From CAYQNU01 sp964419055 (GTDB lineage: Bacteria; Bacteroidota; Bacteroidia; Flavobacteriales_D; Parvicellaceae): DNA of 30,216 nucleotides. Of the stretch, positions 24,440 through 30,216 are shown one piece after another. Where the stretch lies: contig CAYQNU010000031.1 of assembly GCA_964419055.1 (NCBI GenBank), positions 1-30,216 of the forward strand, given 5' to 3'. The notes below the pieces were generated by a model. It saw only the letters and a program-made list of their open reading frames with translations. It was not told the origin of the DNA and ran no database searches. A program made the translations under genes and the position numbers. Numbering within the stretch: position 1 is the first letter of the stretch; every line of letters begins with the position of its first letter.

Positions 24440-25606
24440 TCACGAAATCGTCCCTGAACCAATTAATTCCTCATCCTTATACCAAGCCAAAAACTGACCC
24501 GGTGTAATACCTTTCATCAAATCTTCAAAAATTACATACATACCTTCCTCTCGCTGAAAAAGGGTCAATTTAGATAACGGTTGTCTATAGCGTATGCGGC
24601 CTTCATAAACAGCTGTTTCACCAACCTTAAGTTTCAAATCTTCTCTCAGCCAATGCACATCCACTTGTGGAATGAATAAACCTTTTCTATGCAAACCTTT
24701 GTGGTCTTCACTTTGACCCACATACACCACATTTTCAGTAGTATCAATACCAATTACAAAGAGTGGTTCGGGTTTACCTCCCACATTCAAGCCTTTTCGT
24801 TGACCAATGGTGTAATAATGTGCCCCTTCGTGGTCGCCCACTTTTTTACCATCCTTTTTTGAATAAACAAACCCACGGGTGAGTTCTTCGAGCGTATCAT
24901 TTTGGTAAACAAACGTTTTCAAATCATTCGGAAGTTCTATAATATCACCTTTTTTGGTGGCCAATTGCTGTTGTAAAAATACGGGTAATTTTACTTTTCC
25001 TATGAAACACAATCCTTGAGAATCCTTTTTTTCGGCTGTATTCAAACCTATTTCTTTAGCTATAGCGCGTACTTCTGATTTTTGCAAATGCCCAATTGGA
25101 AACAACGCTTTTGATAGTTGCTCTTGGTTCAATTGACACAAAAAATAACTTTGATCTTTACCAGGGTCAGCACCTGCCAACAAACGATGCACTTCATTAC
25201 CTTCAACAGTGATGGTTTCTTTTTGACAATAATGACCCGTAGCAACAAAGTCGGCACCAATGGAAAGGGCTTTTTTGAGGAAAATGTCAAATTTCACTTC
25301 TCTATTGCACAACACATCAGGGTTGGGTGTGCGACCAGCTTCATATTCTTTGAACATATAATCAACGATACGCTCCTTATATTCGGCACTAAAATCAATT
25401 ACTTGAAAAGGAATGCCTAATAATTCGGCCACTTGCAATGCATCATTGCTATCATCAATCCACGGGCATTCGTTGTTGATGATAACGCTATCATCTACCC
25501 AATTGCGCATAAACAAAGCAATGACTTCATAACCCTGCTCTTGGAGCAAGTATGCCGCCACACTTGAATCTACACCTCCTGAAAGACCAACAACTACTCG
25601 TTTCAT
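24440..25606 (-). CDS. mnmA: tRNA-uridine 2-sulfurtransferase MnmA
   Basis: 388 aa. Adds sulfur to U34 of tRNA-Glu, -Gln and -Lys, using ATP and a sulfur relay. PP-loop SGGVDSS (9-15) at the N-terminus; the first catalytic Cys is Cys100 in NPDVLCNREVKF, the second Cys200 in DSQGLCFIGK, at the distance expected for the disulfide/persulfide pair. Conserved ATGHY (122-126) and the tRNA-binding segment GADPGKDQSYFL (145-156) are present; the C-terminal beta-barrel covers about 290-388. Complete and ordinary. Promoter box at 25631-25638. Confidence 0.96.
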   Translation of the reverse strand: MKRVVVGLSGGVDSSVAAYLLQEQGYEVIALFMRNWVDDSVIINNECPWIDDSNDALQVAELLGIPFQVIDFSAEYKERIVDYMFKEYEAGRTPNPDVLCNREVKFDIFLKKALSIGADFVATGHYCQKETITVEGNEVHRLLAGADPGKDQSYFLCQLNQEQLSKALFPIGHLQKSEVRAIAKEIGLNTAEKKDSQGLCFIGKVKLPVFLQQQLATKKGDIIELPNDLKTFVYQNDTLEELTRGFVYSKKDGKKVGDHEGAHYYTIGQRKGLNVGGKPEPLFVIGIDTTENVVYVGQSEDHKGLHRKGLFIPQVDVHWLREDLKLKVGETAVYEGRIRYRQPLSKLTLFQREEGMYVIFEDLMKGITPGQFLAWYKDEELIGSGTIS

Positions 25607-25630
25607 GAATTTTACCCAACTTTAAGAATG

Positions 25631-25638
25631 CAAAAGTA
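25631..25638 (-). promoter_or_regulatory. -7 promoter box of mnmA
   Basis: Minus strand TACTTTTG, full match to TAnnTTTG, 24 bases before the ATG at 25606. Confidence 0.4.
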
Positions 25639-25856
25639 ATGAATCCATAGCTAAATGGAAGCACTTCGTTTAGGGAAAACGAATTAGGGAGAGTAATTTA
25701 TAATGGAGCTTTTTAAATATATGGTTGAAGGGGTGCGTTTTTTTATTATTTTTGAAAGGAAATAAATCAATTCATTATCAGACAAGTTGACTTTTATTGG
25801 TTAGATGAATGGGTTGTTATTTGATATCGATTTATAAGTTATTTCTAAATGCAATT

Positions 25857-26426
25857 ATGAAACAGCTTTTTACACATATAATTAGTGGCATTTTACTTAT
25901 AGCATTATCGAGTTGCAGCAATATTGCTTCCGAAGAAAAAGCCGAATTGAAACCTGTAGAAGTGAAGGACGAAGATGAGAATTCTGGATATAGAGAAGTG
26001 GAAGCGCTTATTGAAGAAAGTAAAAATTATTTGGAGAACAGGGATTTTGATGGTGATTCAATTTATGATTATGTATTATTTAGTTATACTGGTGGAGCGC
26101 ACTGTTGCTACAAAATAGCCTTCAAACTGTCCACATCCAATGATACCATCAAGTATCCATTTGAGATGGATGGCGGGTACGGATTTGGAATCGTTGATGG
26201 CAGTCAACACGATCATTTTGATATAGATGATTATGACAACGATGGTTTGCCAGAAGTTTTTATGGGAATTTCTACCTATAACGGAGAAAAGAGTCCCATT
26301 GATCCCGAATGGACAAAACAATACGGTATTAAATCAAATTACATCATTTTTGACTTTAAAGACGGTAAGATTGTTTTAGAAGATTATGATGTGAAAAAGC
26401 ATTTGTCAAAACCTAAAAGGGGATAG
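25857..26426 (+). CDS. Lipoprotein with acidic calcium-loop-like repeats
   Basis: 189 aa from the ATG at 25857. A longer frame opens at 25809, but only the shorter start gives a lipoprotein signal: MKQLFTHIISGILLIALSSC, Cys20 lipidated. The mature part has Asp-rich loops that look like EF-hand/FG-GAP calcium sites: DFDGDSIYDYVLF (about 62-74) and DIDDYDNDGLPEVF (about 122-135), plus a GGAHCCY segment between them. Such loops occur in VCBS/FG-GAP and XAC2610-type bacterial proteins; function unknown. A TATTTTTG box at 25747-25754 is a possible but distant promoter. Confidence 0.75.
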   Translation: MKQLFTHIISGILLIALSSCSNIASEEKAELKPVEVKDEDENSGYREVEALIEESKNYLENRDFDGDSIYDYVLFSYTGGAHCCYKIAFKLSTSNDTIKYPFEMDGGYGFGIVDGSQHDHFDIDDYDNDGLPEVFMGISTYNGEKSPIDPEWTKQYGIKSNYIIFDFKDGKIVLEDYDVKKHLSKPKRG

Positions 26427-26585
26427 GAATTACATTTCTATGACCACTAGAAGTTTTCTTTTTCCCTCCATTCTTATCACAATTAAATCAAATTTTATCA
26501 AATCGTATCATTTTTTTAGTAGATAGTGTCGAGCTAAAATTTTTCATCACTTCTACAAGAGACAAAATATAATTCCCTAATGTAG

Positions 26586-26599
26586 ACCAAAAATCGGGT
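26586..26599. promoter_or_regulatory. Upstream half-like operator copy for parD
   Basis: ACCAAAAATCGGGT is close to the palindrome ACCAAAAATTGGT at 26618-26630 and starts 32 bases upstream of it, about three helical turns. It could be a second ParD binding site. Confidence 0.35.
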
Positions 26600-26616
26600 G
26601 TTAAATTTTGAATTTA

Positions 26617-26637
26617 TACCAAAAATTGGTAATTTTG
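26617..26637 (+). promoter_or_regulatory. parD promoter with overlapping operator palindrome
   Basis: TACCAA (26617-26622) and TTGGTA (26626-26631) are perfect inverted arms, 3-base spacer. The last bases overlap the -7 box TAATTTTG (26630-26637), which lies 16 bases before the ATG at 26654. Fits autorepression by the ribbon-helix-helix antitoxin. Confidence 0.5.
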
Positions 26638-26653
26638 ATATGAATTTTACAAA

Positions 26654-26902
26654 ATGAAAAATACATCCATATCATTAGGTGATTATTTTGAACAATATGT
26701 TCAAAGGCAAGTTTCGGTTGGCCGTTACAAAAACGTTAGCGAAGTGATACGTGCAGGCCTTCGACTTTTAGAAGATGAAGAAAGTAAAGTTATTGCGTTG
26801 AGAACCGCAATTCAAGAAGGGATTGACAGCGGTATTGCTCAGGATTTTGACCCCCAAAAGCATCTAAAAGCATTAAAAGCCAAACGCAATAATAATGGCT
26901 AA
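26654..26902 (+). CDS. parD: ParD-family ribbon-helix-helix antitoxin
   Basis: 82 aa, full length for ParD (CC2985 type). Residues 1-40 are the ribbon-helix-helix DNA-binding domain (SISLGDYFEQYVQRQVSVGRYKNVSEVIRAGLRLLE), residues 41-82 the toxin-binding tail (ESKVIALRTAIQEGIDSGIAQDFDP). It binds and neutralises a ParE gyrase toxin and represses its own promoter. The partner toxin gene directly follows with an 8-bp overlap (ATGGCTAA at 26895-26902) but is destroyed, so this is now an orphan antitoxin. Confidence 0.93.
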   Translation: MKNTSISLGDYFEQYVQRQVSVGRYKNVSEVIRAGLRLLEDEESKVIALRTAIQEGIDSGIAQDFDPQKHLKALKAKRNNNG

Positions 26903-27080
26903 GTATCGGTAAACAAATAAACCAGATTTAGGGAAAAATTATGAAGGAGTAAAAAAGGATCTTTTTGGACTAAAATCAAACCGACATATTATTTTCTATA
27001 GAAAATTTACAGATAAGCCAATTGAAATAACGAGAATTCTTCATGAACGAATGGACTTGAAAAATAGAATTTATGAATAA
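26895..27080 (+). pseudogene. parE: parE toxin relic (early stop plus internal deletion)
   Basis: Reading from the overlapping ATG gives M-A-K-Y-R, a stop at codon 6, then, in the same frame without frameshift, TNK-PDLGKNYEGVKKDLFG followed by LKSNRHIIFYRKF...ITRILHERMDLKNRIYE and a stop at 27078-27080. The start (MAKYRLTNK-like) and the C-terminal half are typical of ParE, which is about 95-100 aa; only 62 codons remain. So about 35-40 codons between TNK and PDLGK, with the N-terminal helices, are missing, and the stop TAA is one base from the expected Leu codon TTA. Both changes should inactivate the toxin. The remaining coding quality shows the decay is recent. Confidence 0.88.
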
Positions 27081-27239
27081 ATGTTTTCAAAGTTGTTATT
27101 GAGCCAGTCCCAATAATTATATTTAAATACGATAAATAAGTAACCACAATCATGTCTCTGAAATGTGAAAATCAAAAAAATCAATTTTGTAAAATTTTGA
27201 TATAGAGTATTTATTTGAATGAAACGTAAATCAAAAGTG

Positions 27240-27268
27240 CGCAGGCCTGACGAAAAGGCGGGCCAGCG
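27240..27268. repeat. GC-rich hairpin of the repeat-like element
   Basis: CGC-A-GGCCTG (27240-27249) pairs with CGGGCC-A-GCG (27259-27268), with one T:G pair and one A:A mismatch, 9-base loop. It is the most GC-rich spot in this AT-rich region. Confidence 0.5.
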
Positions 27269-27279
27269 AGGGCTGTGAA

Positions 27280-27361
27280 TGCTAGGTTTATATTATTTTC
27301 AAAAAATGTGTGAGGGAAAGTGTTAGGCCGCCAATTTTTAAGAAAATAAACAAACCTAGCA
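27280..27361. repeat. Long imperfect palindrome, 82 nt
   Basis: TGCTAGGTTT (27280-27289) pairs perfectly with AAACCTAGCA (27352-27361); inside, TTATTTTC (27293-27300) pairs with GAAAATAA (27342-27349); further in, A-runs face T-runs. The apical loop holds GTGTTAGGCCGCC. A foldable single-strand structure or small RNA fits. Confidence 0.55.
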
Positions 27362-27384
27362 GAGTGGGGAGAAGCATCTTTTCG

Positions 27385-27414
27385 TCTTGATTTTTTGTAA
27401 CTTTTTTATCAAGA
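27385..27414. terminator. Hairpin TCTTGAT/ATCAAGA
   Basis: Seven-base perfect arms (27385-27391 and 27408-27414) with a T-rich loop. It may end the repeat-like element or act as a weak terminator; the strand is not certain. Confidence 0.3.
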
Positions 27415-27520
27415 AAAAAGTTAAGAAAAAAATAATACTTAAATGTATTTTGTCTTGAAAAAGCCTTAAATATATTTTTAATGGTGCAAAAGTGGATACT
27501 CATTACAATAAATTTCCAAA

Positions 27521-27841
27521 ATGAAAAAGTACGGTTCCCTTTTTATCTTTTCAATAATTTTATACGTATCAGGTATACTTATTTGGAGCTTTTATTTTGA
27601 TGTTCAAATGACTGTTTTTGGATTCACAATAAATGAAAAAGGGCTAGTGGATGAAGCCTTTTATTTTTATCAACTATTGCTCTACTTGTTGTCCTATTCA
27701 GTTTTGTGTATCTTATTGGCATTAACTTTTTATTATTTGAAGAATAAAAAAAGCAGTACTTTTTTTATTGAAGTTTTTTTAATGGGAATTGGACTTACGG
27801 TTATGAATGTAATTGCATCTTTTGTGTTGCTTATTTTATAA
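27521..27841 (+). CDS. Small membrane protein of unknown function
   Basis: 106 aa with three predicted membrane helices: residues about 5-26, 49-69 and 80-104; short polar loops (DVQMTVFGFTINEKGLVDEAF is the first). Lys-rich start and KNKK loop point to an inner-membrane protein with the loops placed by the positive-inside rule. No family recognised. No -7 box is evident just upstream, and no near neighbour on the same strand to share a transcript. Codon use is like that of its neighbours, so it is probably a gene. Confidence 0.6.
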   Translation: MKKYGSLFIFSIILYVSGILIWSFYFDVQMTVFGFTINEKGLVDEAFYFYQLLLYLLSYSVLCILLALTFYYLKNKKSSTFFIEVFLMGIGLTVMNVIASFVLLIL

Positions 27842-28338
27842 TTTGGAAGATAATATAATAAATTTGTGCAAAATAAATTACCTTTTTAATAAGTCCTCTA
27901 AAGAATAAATCTATTGAGTTTGGTGATATAATAGGAACATTTATTCAAACTTGCATTCATTAAATTGGACGCAACATTTACGTAAAACAACATTTACTCG
28001 AACCAAGCGGTATTTACCTAATTTATGCCAAAAACCTTGCGTTACCTTTTAAATTTTTATATTCGAATTGTAAGGTGAACAATTGTTTATCCAAATAGTC
28101 AATTTGTTGGTTTATAGTTTTTTCCTAAATTTCTAGTATAAACTCAATTTTGTCCAATACACTAGAATTCTCGAAACAAAGTTGCAAAATTTTCAATTTG
28201 AAAAAATTAATTTCAAATTGAAATGTTTTATAATTCATGGAATAGTAATTATTTTATTTAATTCGCTCTAATATAGGTTATTAAATATTTGGTGGGCTGT
28301 TGGCACTTGTTTTGAAACGCTTAATTTAAAAAACTTTT
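27842..28338. other. 497-bp AT-rich gap with a single strong inverted repeat
   Basis: No ORF of note and no tRNA-like structure seen. The only clear element is the inverted repeat at 28191-28223. Confidence 0.5.
28191..28223. promoter_or_regulatory. 13-bp perfect inverted repeat upstream of the signalling pair
   Basis: TTTCAATTTGAAA (28191-28203) and TTTCAAATTGAAA (28211-28223) are exact inverted copies with a 7-base AT loop; flanking A and T runs extend the pairing. It lies 115 bases before the ATG at 28339. No U-tract follows, so an operator is more likely than a terminator. Confidence 0.45.
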
Positions 28339-28752
28339 ATGTCAAACTTTCAAATATTAAATATTGTTCTGATTGATGAGGGAAATAAAAACTATTCGTA
28401 TATTGTTCAATCTATCACAAATGCAAGTAAATTATATAGTACTATAAATTTTAACTCATATCATATCGAAAATGAAAATCAACTTTCAGAAATAAAACCT
28501 AATATTGTTTTTATAAGCACTGATTGGATACTTAAATTTAATACAAAATGGTTTTTTCATTTTTTTAATAGCAATAATCGAATTAAATTCGTTATATTGA
28601 TTAATCATAGTCAAGGAAATTATATTAAAAAATTATTAACCATATTGAATACATTGCCATTGGAAAGTAATATTAACTTTATACCTGTTGACAATTACTC
28701 TCCAACAATTATTGTGCAATGTATGATGAGTGATTTAATTACAAACTGCTAA
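28339..28752 (+). CDS. Receiver-like protein lacking the phosphoacceptor Asp
   Basis: 137 aa. The pattern follows a response-regulator receiver domain: strand 1 with an acidic pair (ILNIVLIDEG, Asp13-Glu14), strand 3 PNIVFISTD where the usual Asp is Ser60, strand 4 KFVILINHS with Asn-His in place of the Thr/Ser region, and strand 5 NFIPVDNYS where the conserved Lys is Val. So the fold may be kept but phosphotransfer chemistry is lost. No output domain. It precedes the histidine kinase gene by 11 bp and is surely in the same operon. The assignment rests on pattern only; an unrelated Rossmann-like fold is possible. Confidence 0.6.
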   Translation: MSNFQILNIVLIDEGNKNYSYIVQSITNASKLYSTINFNSYHIENENQLSEIKPNIVFISTDWILKFNTKWFFHFFNSNNRIKFVILINHSQGNYIKKLLTILNTLPLESNINFIPVDNYSPTIIVQCMMSDLITNC

Positions 28753-28763
28753 TTTTTTTAAAT

Positions 28764-30216
28764 ATGAAAACTAAATTTTTATTTGAATATAAAATTGTCG
28801 TCATTATGATTTTAATGATGACATTACTTACAACTATTGGCTTATACACTTTTAACCGATTTTCCAATATTATTACAAGACTAAGTGAAGAGGCTAGACC
28901 AGATATGAAATTAATCTATGTAAAAACATTGATTACAGATATAACAGATGCCGAAAATCAAGCAAAATCCTATTGTTTAACAAAAGATTCAACTTATTTA
29001 TTTCAATTTTATACTTCTGAAGAAGTGGTGAATGATAAATTATATGAAATTGGAACAAATTTCAATTTAAATGAAGAAGACAAAGTATTAATTGATTCTC
29101 TTTGTAATCTCATCAATGATAAGATGACATTTTTAAATCAACTGATTTCTATGCAAGAACAATTTAGAGTCGAGTTGGCTTTAAATAAAGTAGCAAAAAA
29201 AATCGAAAAGGTTGCTGTGGCTACTGTAAAATCAAAACCAAATGAAAATAATAAGCAGAATAGTGAAAAATTTATATTATTTAAGAGGGTTAAAAAGCAA
29301 GATAAAGTGGACCCGTCTTCTTCAGTTGATATTGAACCCAAAATTGAGTTATCTAAAATCACTACGAATATAAATGAAATTAAAAAAGAAGAGGATTTAT
29401 ATAACGATTCTTTGGTAGCCAATGAACGTTTATTAATTGAATTTGACAATAAGGTAACTAATGATATTCGAAATTTATTTAGCCAATATGAAATTTTAGA
29501 ATTAGAAAAAATTGCTATTAAAGCGGAAGAAGCTGAATATCAGGTGGAAAGAACCAATTGGTTTATAGCATTTTTCTGTGTCGCAATCGGTATTTTACTT
29601 TTGATTATGACCATTATTATTCTCAATTATGTAAAAGCCAATACTCGATTTAGAATTGCTCTCAAAAAAGCAAAAAAAGAAGCCGAAGAATTAGCTAAAA
29701 CTAAAGAACGTTTTTTGGCCAATATGAGTCACGAAATAAGGACTCCTATGAATGCAATTGCTGGTTTTTCGGAACAAATTGCTCAAGGACCTTTAACTTC
29801 TGAACAACGTCATCAAATGTCTCTTGTACAAAAATCAACCCAGCATCTTTTGTATATTATCAATGATATTCTGGATTACTCTAAACTCCAAAATGGTAAA
29901 TTAAAATTAGAAAAGGTTAGTTTCAATATTTATCATGAATTAGAAGATTTACATCAATTAATACTCCCTATTTCAAAAGAAAAAAATATTGAAATCTTGT
30001 TGAAAATAGATGCCTCCGTACCAACATTTATAAAAGGAGATCCATTCAGATTAAGACAAATATTACTTAATATTTTAAACAATGCAATTAAATTCACGAG
30101 TAAAGGGAGTATTAATATTGAAGTATCTCCAACTATGCTAAATGAAAATGGATTAAACCTTCTCCTTGAAATCACTGATTCTGGAGTGGGGATGACCCAG
30201 GAGCAGCTTTCAAAGG
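28764..30216 (+). CDS. Membrane sensor histidine kinase (partial, runs off the right edge)
   Basis: Open from ATG 28764 to the edge: 484 codons without a stop. Membrane helix 1 at about 13-33, helix 2 at about 265-290 (FIAFFCVAIGILLLIMTIII), so a sensor domain of about 230 residues faces the periplasm; it is alpha-helical with a Lys/Ser-rich insert (about 150-195) and no named family. A coiled region leads to HisKA: ERFLANMSHEIRTPMN with phospho-His323. The N box (LLNILNNAIKF, about 434-445) and G1 box (DSGVGM, 472-477) of HATPase_c are visible. The rest of the ATPase domain, and possibly receiver domains if it is a hybrid, lie outside the window. Partner of the pseudo-receiver 11 bp upstream. 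Confidence 0.92.
   Translation, partial: MKTKFLFEYKIVVIMILMMTLLTTIGLYTFNRFSNIITRLSEEARPDMKLIYVKTLITDITDAENQAKSYCLTKDSTYLFQFYTSEEVVNDKLYEIGTNFNLNEEDKVLIDSLCNLINDKMTFLNQLISMQEQFRVELALNKVAKKIEKVAVATVKSKPNENNKQNSEKFILFKRVKKQDKVDPSSSVDIEPKIELSKITTNINEIKKEEDLYNDSLVANERLLIEFDNKVTNDIRNLFSQYEILELEKIAIKAEEAEYQVERTNWFIAFFCVAIGILLLIMTIIILNYVKANTRFRIALKKAKKEAEELAKTKERFLANMSHEIRTPMNAIAGFSEQIAQGPLTSEQRHQMSLVQKSTQHLLYIINDILDYSKLQNGKLKLEKVSFNIYHELEDLHQLILPISKEKNIEILLKIDASVPTFIKGDPFRLRQILLNILNNAIKFTSKGSINIEVSPTMLNENGLNLLLEITDSGVGMTQEQLSK

Larger units (their letters stand above)
27081..27520. other. Intergenic region holding a structured repeat-like element (no gene)
   Basis: 440 bp after the parE relic. 27081-27239 shows nothing clear. 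27240-27414 holds three hairpin-forming inverted repeats described separately. An open frame of 71 codons on the minus strand across it is not believed to be a gene. Confidence 0.5.

Noticed and set aside
25809..25856. Upstream ATG extension of the calcium-loop lipoprotein
   Set aside because: The lipoprotein signal starts at the ATG at 25857.
27245..27328. True integron attC site (GCCTGAC ... GTTAGGC)
   Set aside because: The left core has one mismatch to RYYYAAC, the main palindrome is not centred on these cores, and no cassette gene or integrase is beside it.
27288..27503. 71-aa open frame on the minus strand
   Set aside because: It lies across the palindromic repeat-like element, has low-complexity hydrophobic content and no start support; it looks like a false translation of a repeat.
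29138..29449. 103-aa open frame on the minus strand
   Set aside because: Antisense shadow of the histidine kinase sensor region.

Overview
The window (30.2 kb, AT-rich) looks like chromosome of a member of the Bacteroidota, most likely the Flavobacteriia. Reasons: a secreted enzyme with a type IX secretion (T9SS) C-terminal sorting tail, a PorE-like OmpA protein, a PKD/SprB-like adhesin, lipoproteins, almost no Shine-Dalgarno sequences, and many copies of the Bacteroidota -7 promoter motif TAnnTTTG a short distance before start codons. Genus cannot be fixed from the sequence.

Layout. 1-1473 (minus): a two-gene cell-surface unit, a small secreted protein followed by a large adhesin that runs off the left edge. 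1767-3236 (plus): a MATE/Wzx-type polysaccharide flippase with an apparently leaderless promoter. 3249-12732 (minus): envelope housekeeping genes, namely a TPR lipoprotein, a T9SS-exported PPAD-like deiminase, an M13 metallopeptidase, a PorE-like OmpA protein, a dicarboxylate/glutamate-type symporter and, upstream of the symporter in one operon, a beta-barrel protein. 12874-13989 (minus): a DinB-like protein and a Crp/Fnr-type regulator.

14099-17764 (minus) is an accessory region: a HepT/MntA (HEPN/MNT) toxin-antitoxin pair, a DUF6438-like lipoprotein, an unrecognised protein and a two-helix membrane protein resembling the putative AbiC phage-abortive-infection family. The junctions between the last three genes look like cassette or dispersed-repeat boundaries. 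18033-23534 (plus): the fused B12-dependent acyl-CoA mutase IcmF, then a signal-less periplasmic-binding-fold protein and a MoxR ATPase. 23535-23867 is a dense mosaic of four hairpins and TCTAGCR heptad repeats. 23868-25606 (minus): a small unknown protein and the tRNA thiolase MnmA.

25857-30216 (plus): an EF-hand-like lipoprotein; a ParD antitoxin with an intact operator-like promoter but a toxin gene reduced to a 62-codon relic (early stop plus internal deletion); a structured dispersed-repeat-like element (27240-27414); a small membrane protein; and a two-gene signalling unit made of a receiver-like protein lacking the phosphoacceptor Asp and a membrane histidine kinase cut by the right edge.

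No tRNA, rRNA, CRISPR array, transposase or integrase was seen. The most unusual items are the hairpin/heptad mosaic, the parD/parE relic with paired operators, the cassette-like accessory region, the PPAD-like secreted deiminase and the pseudo-receiver/kinase pair.
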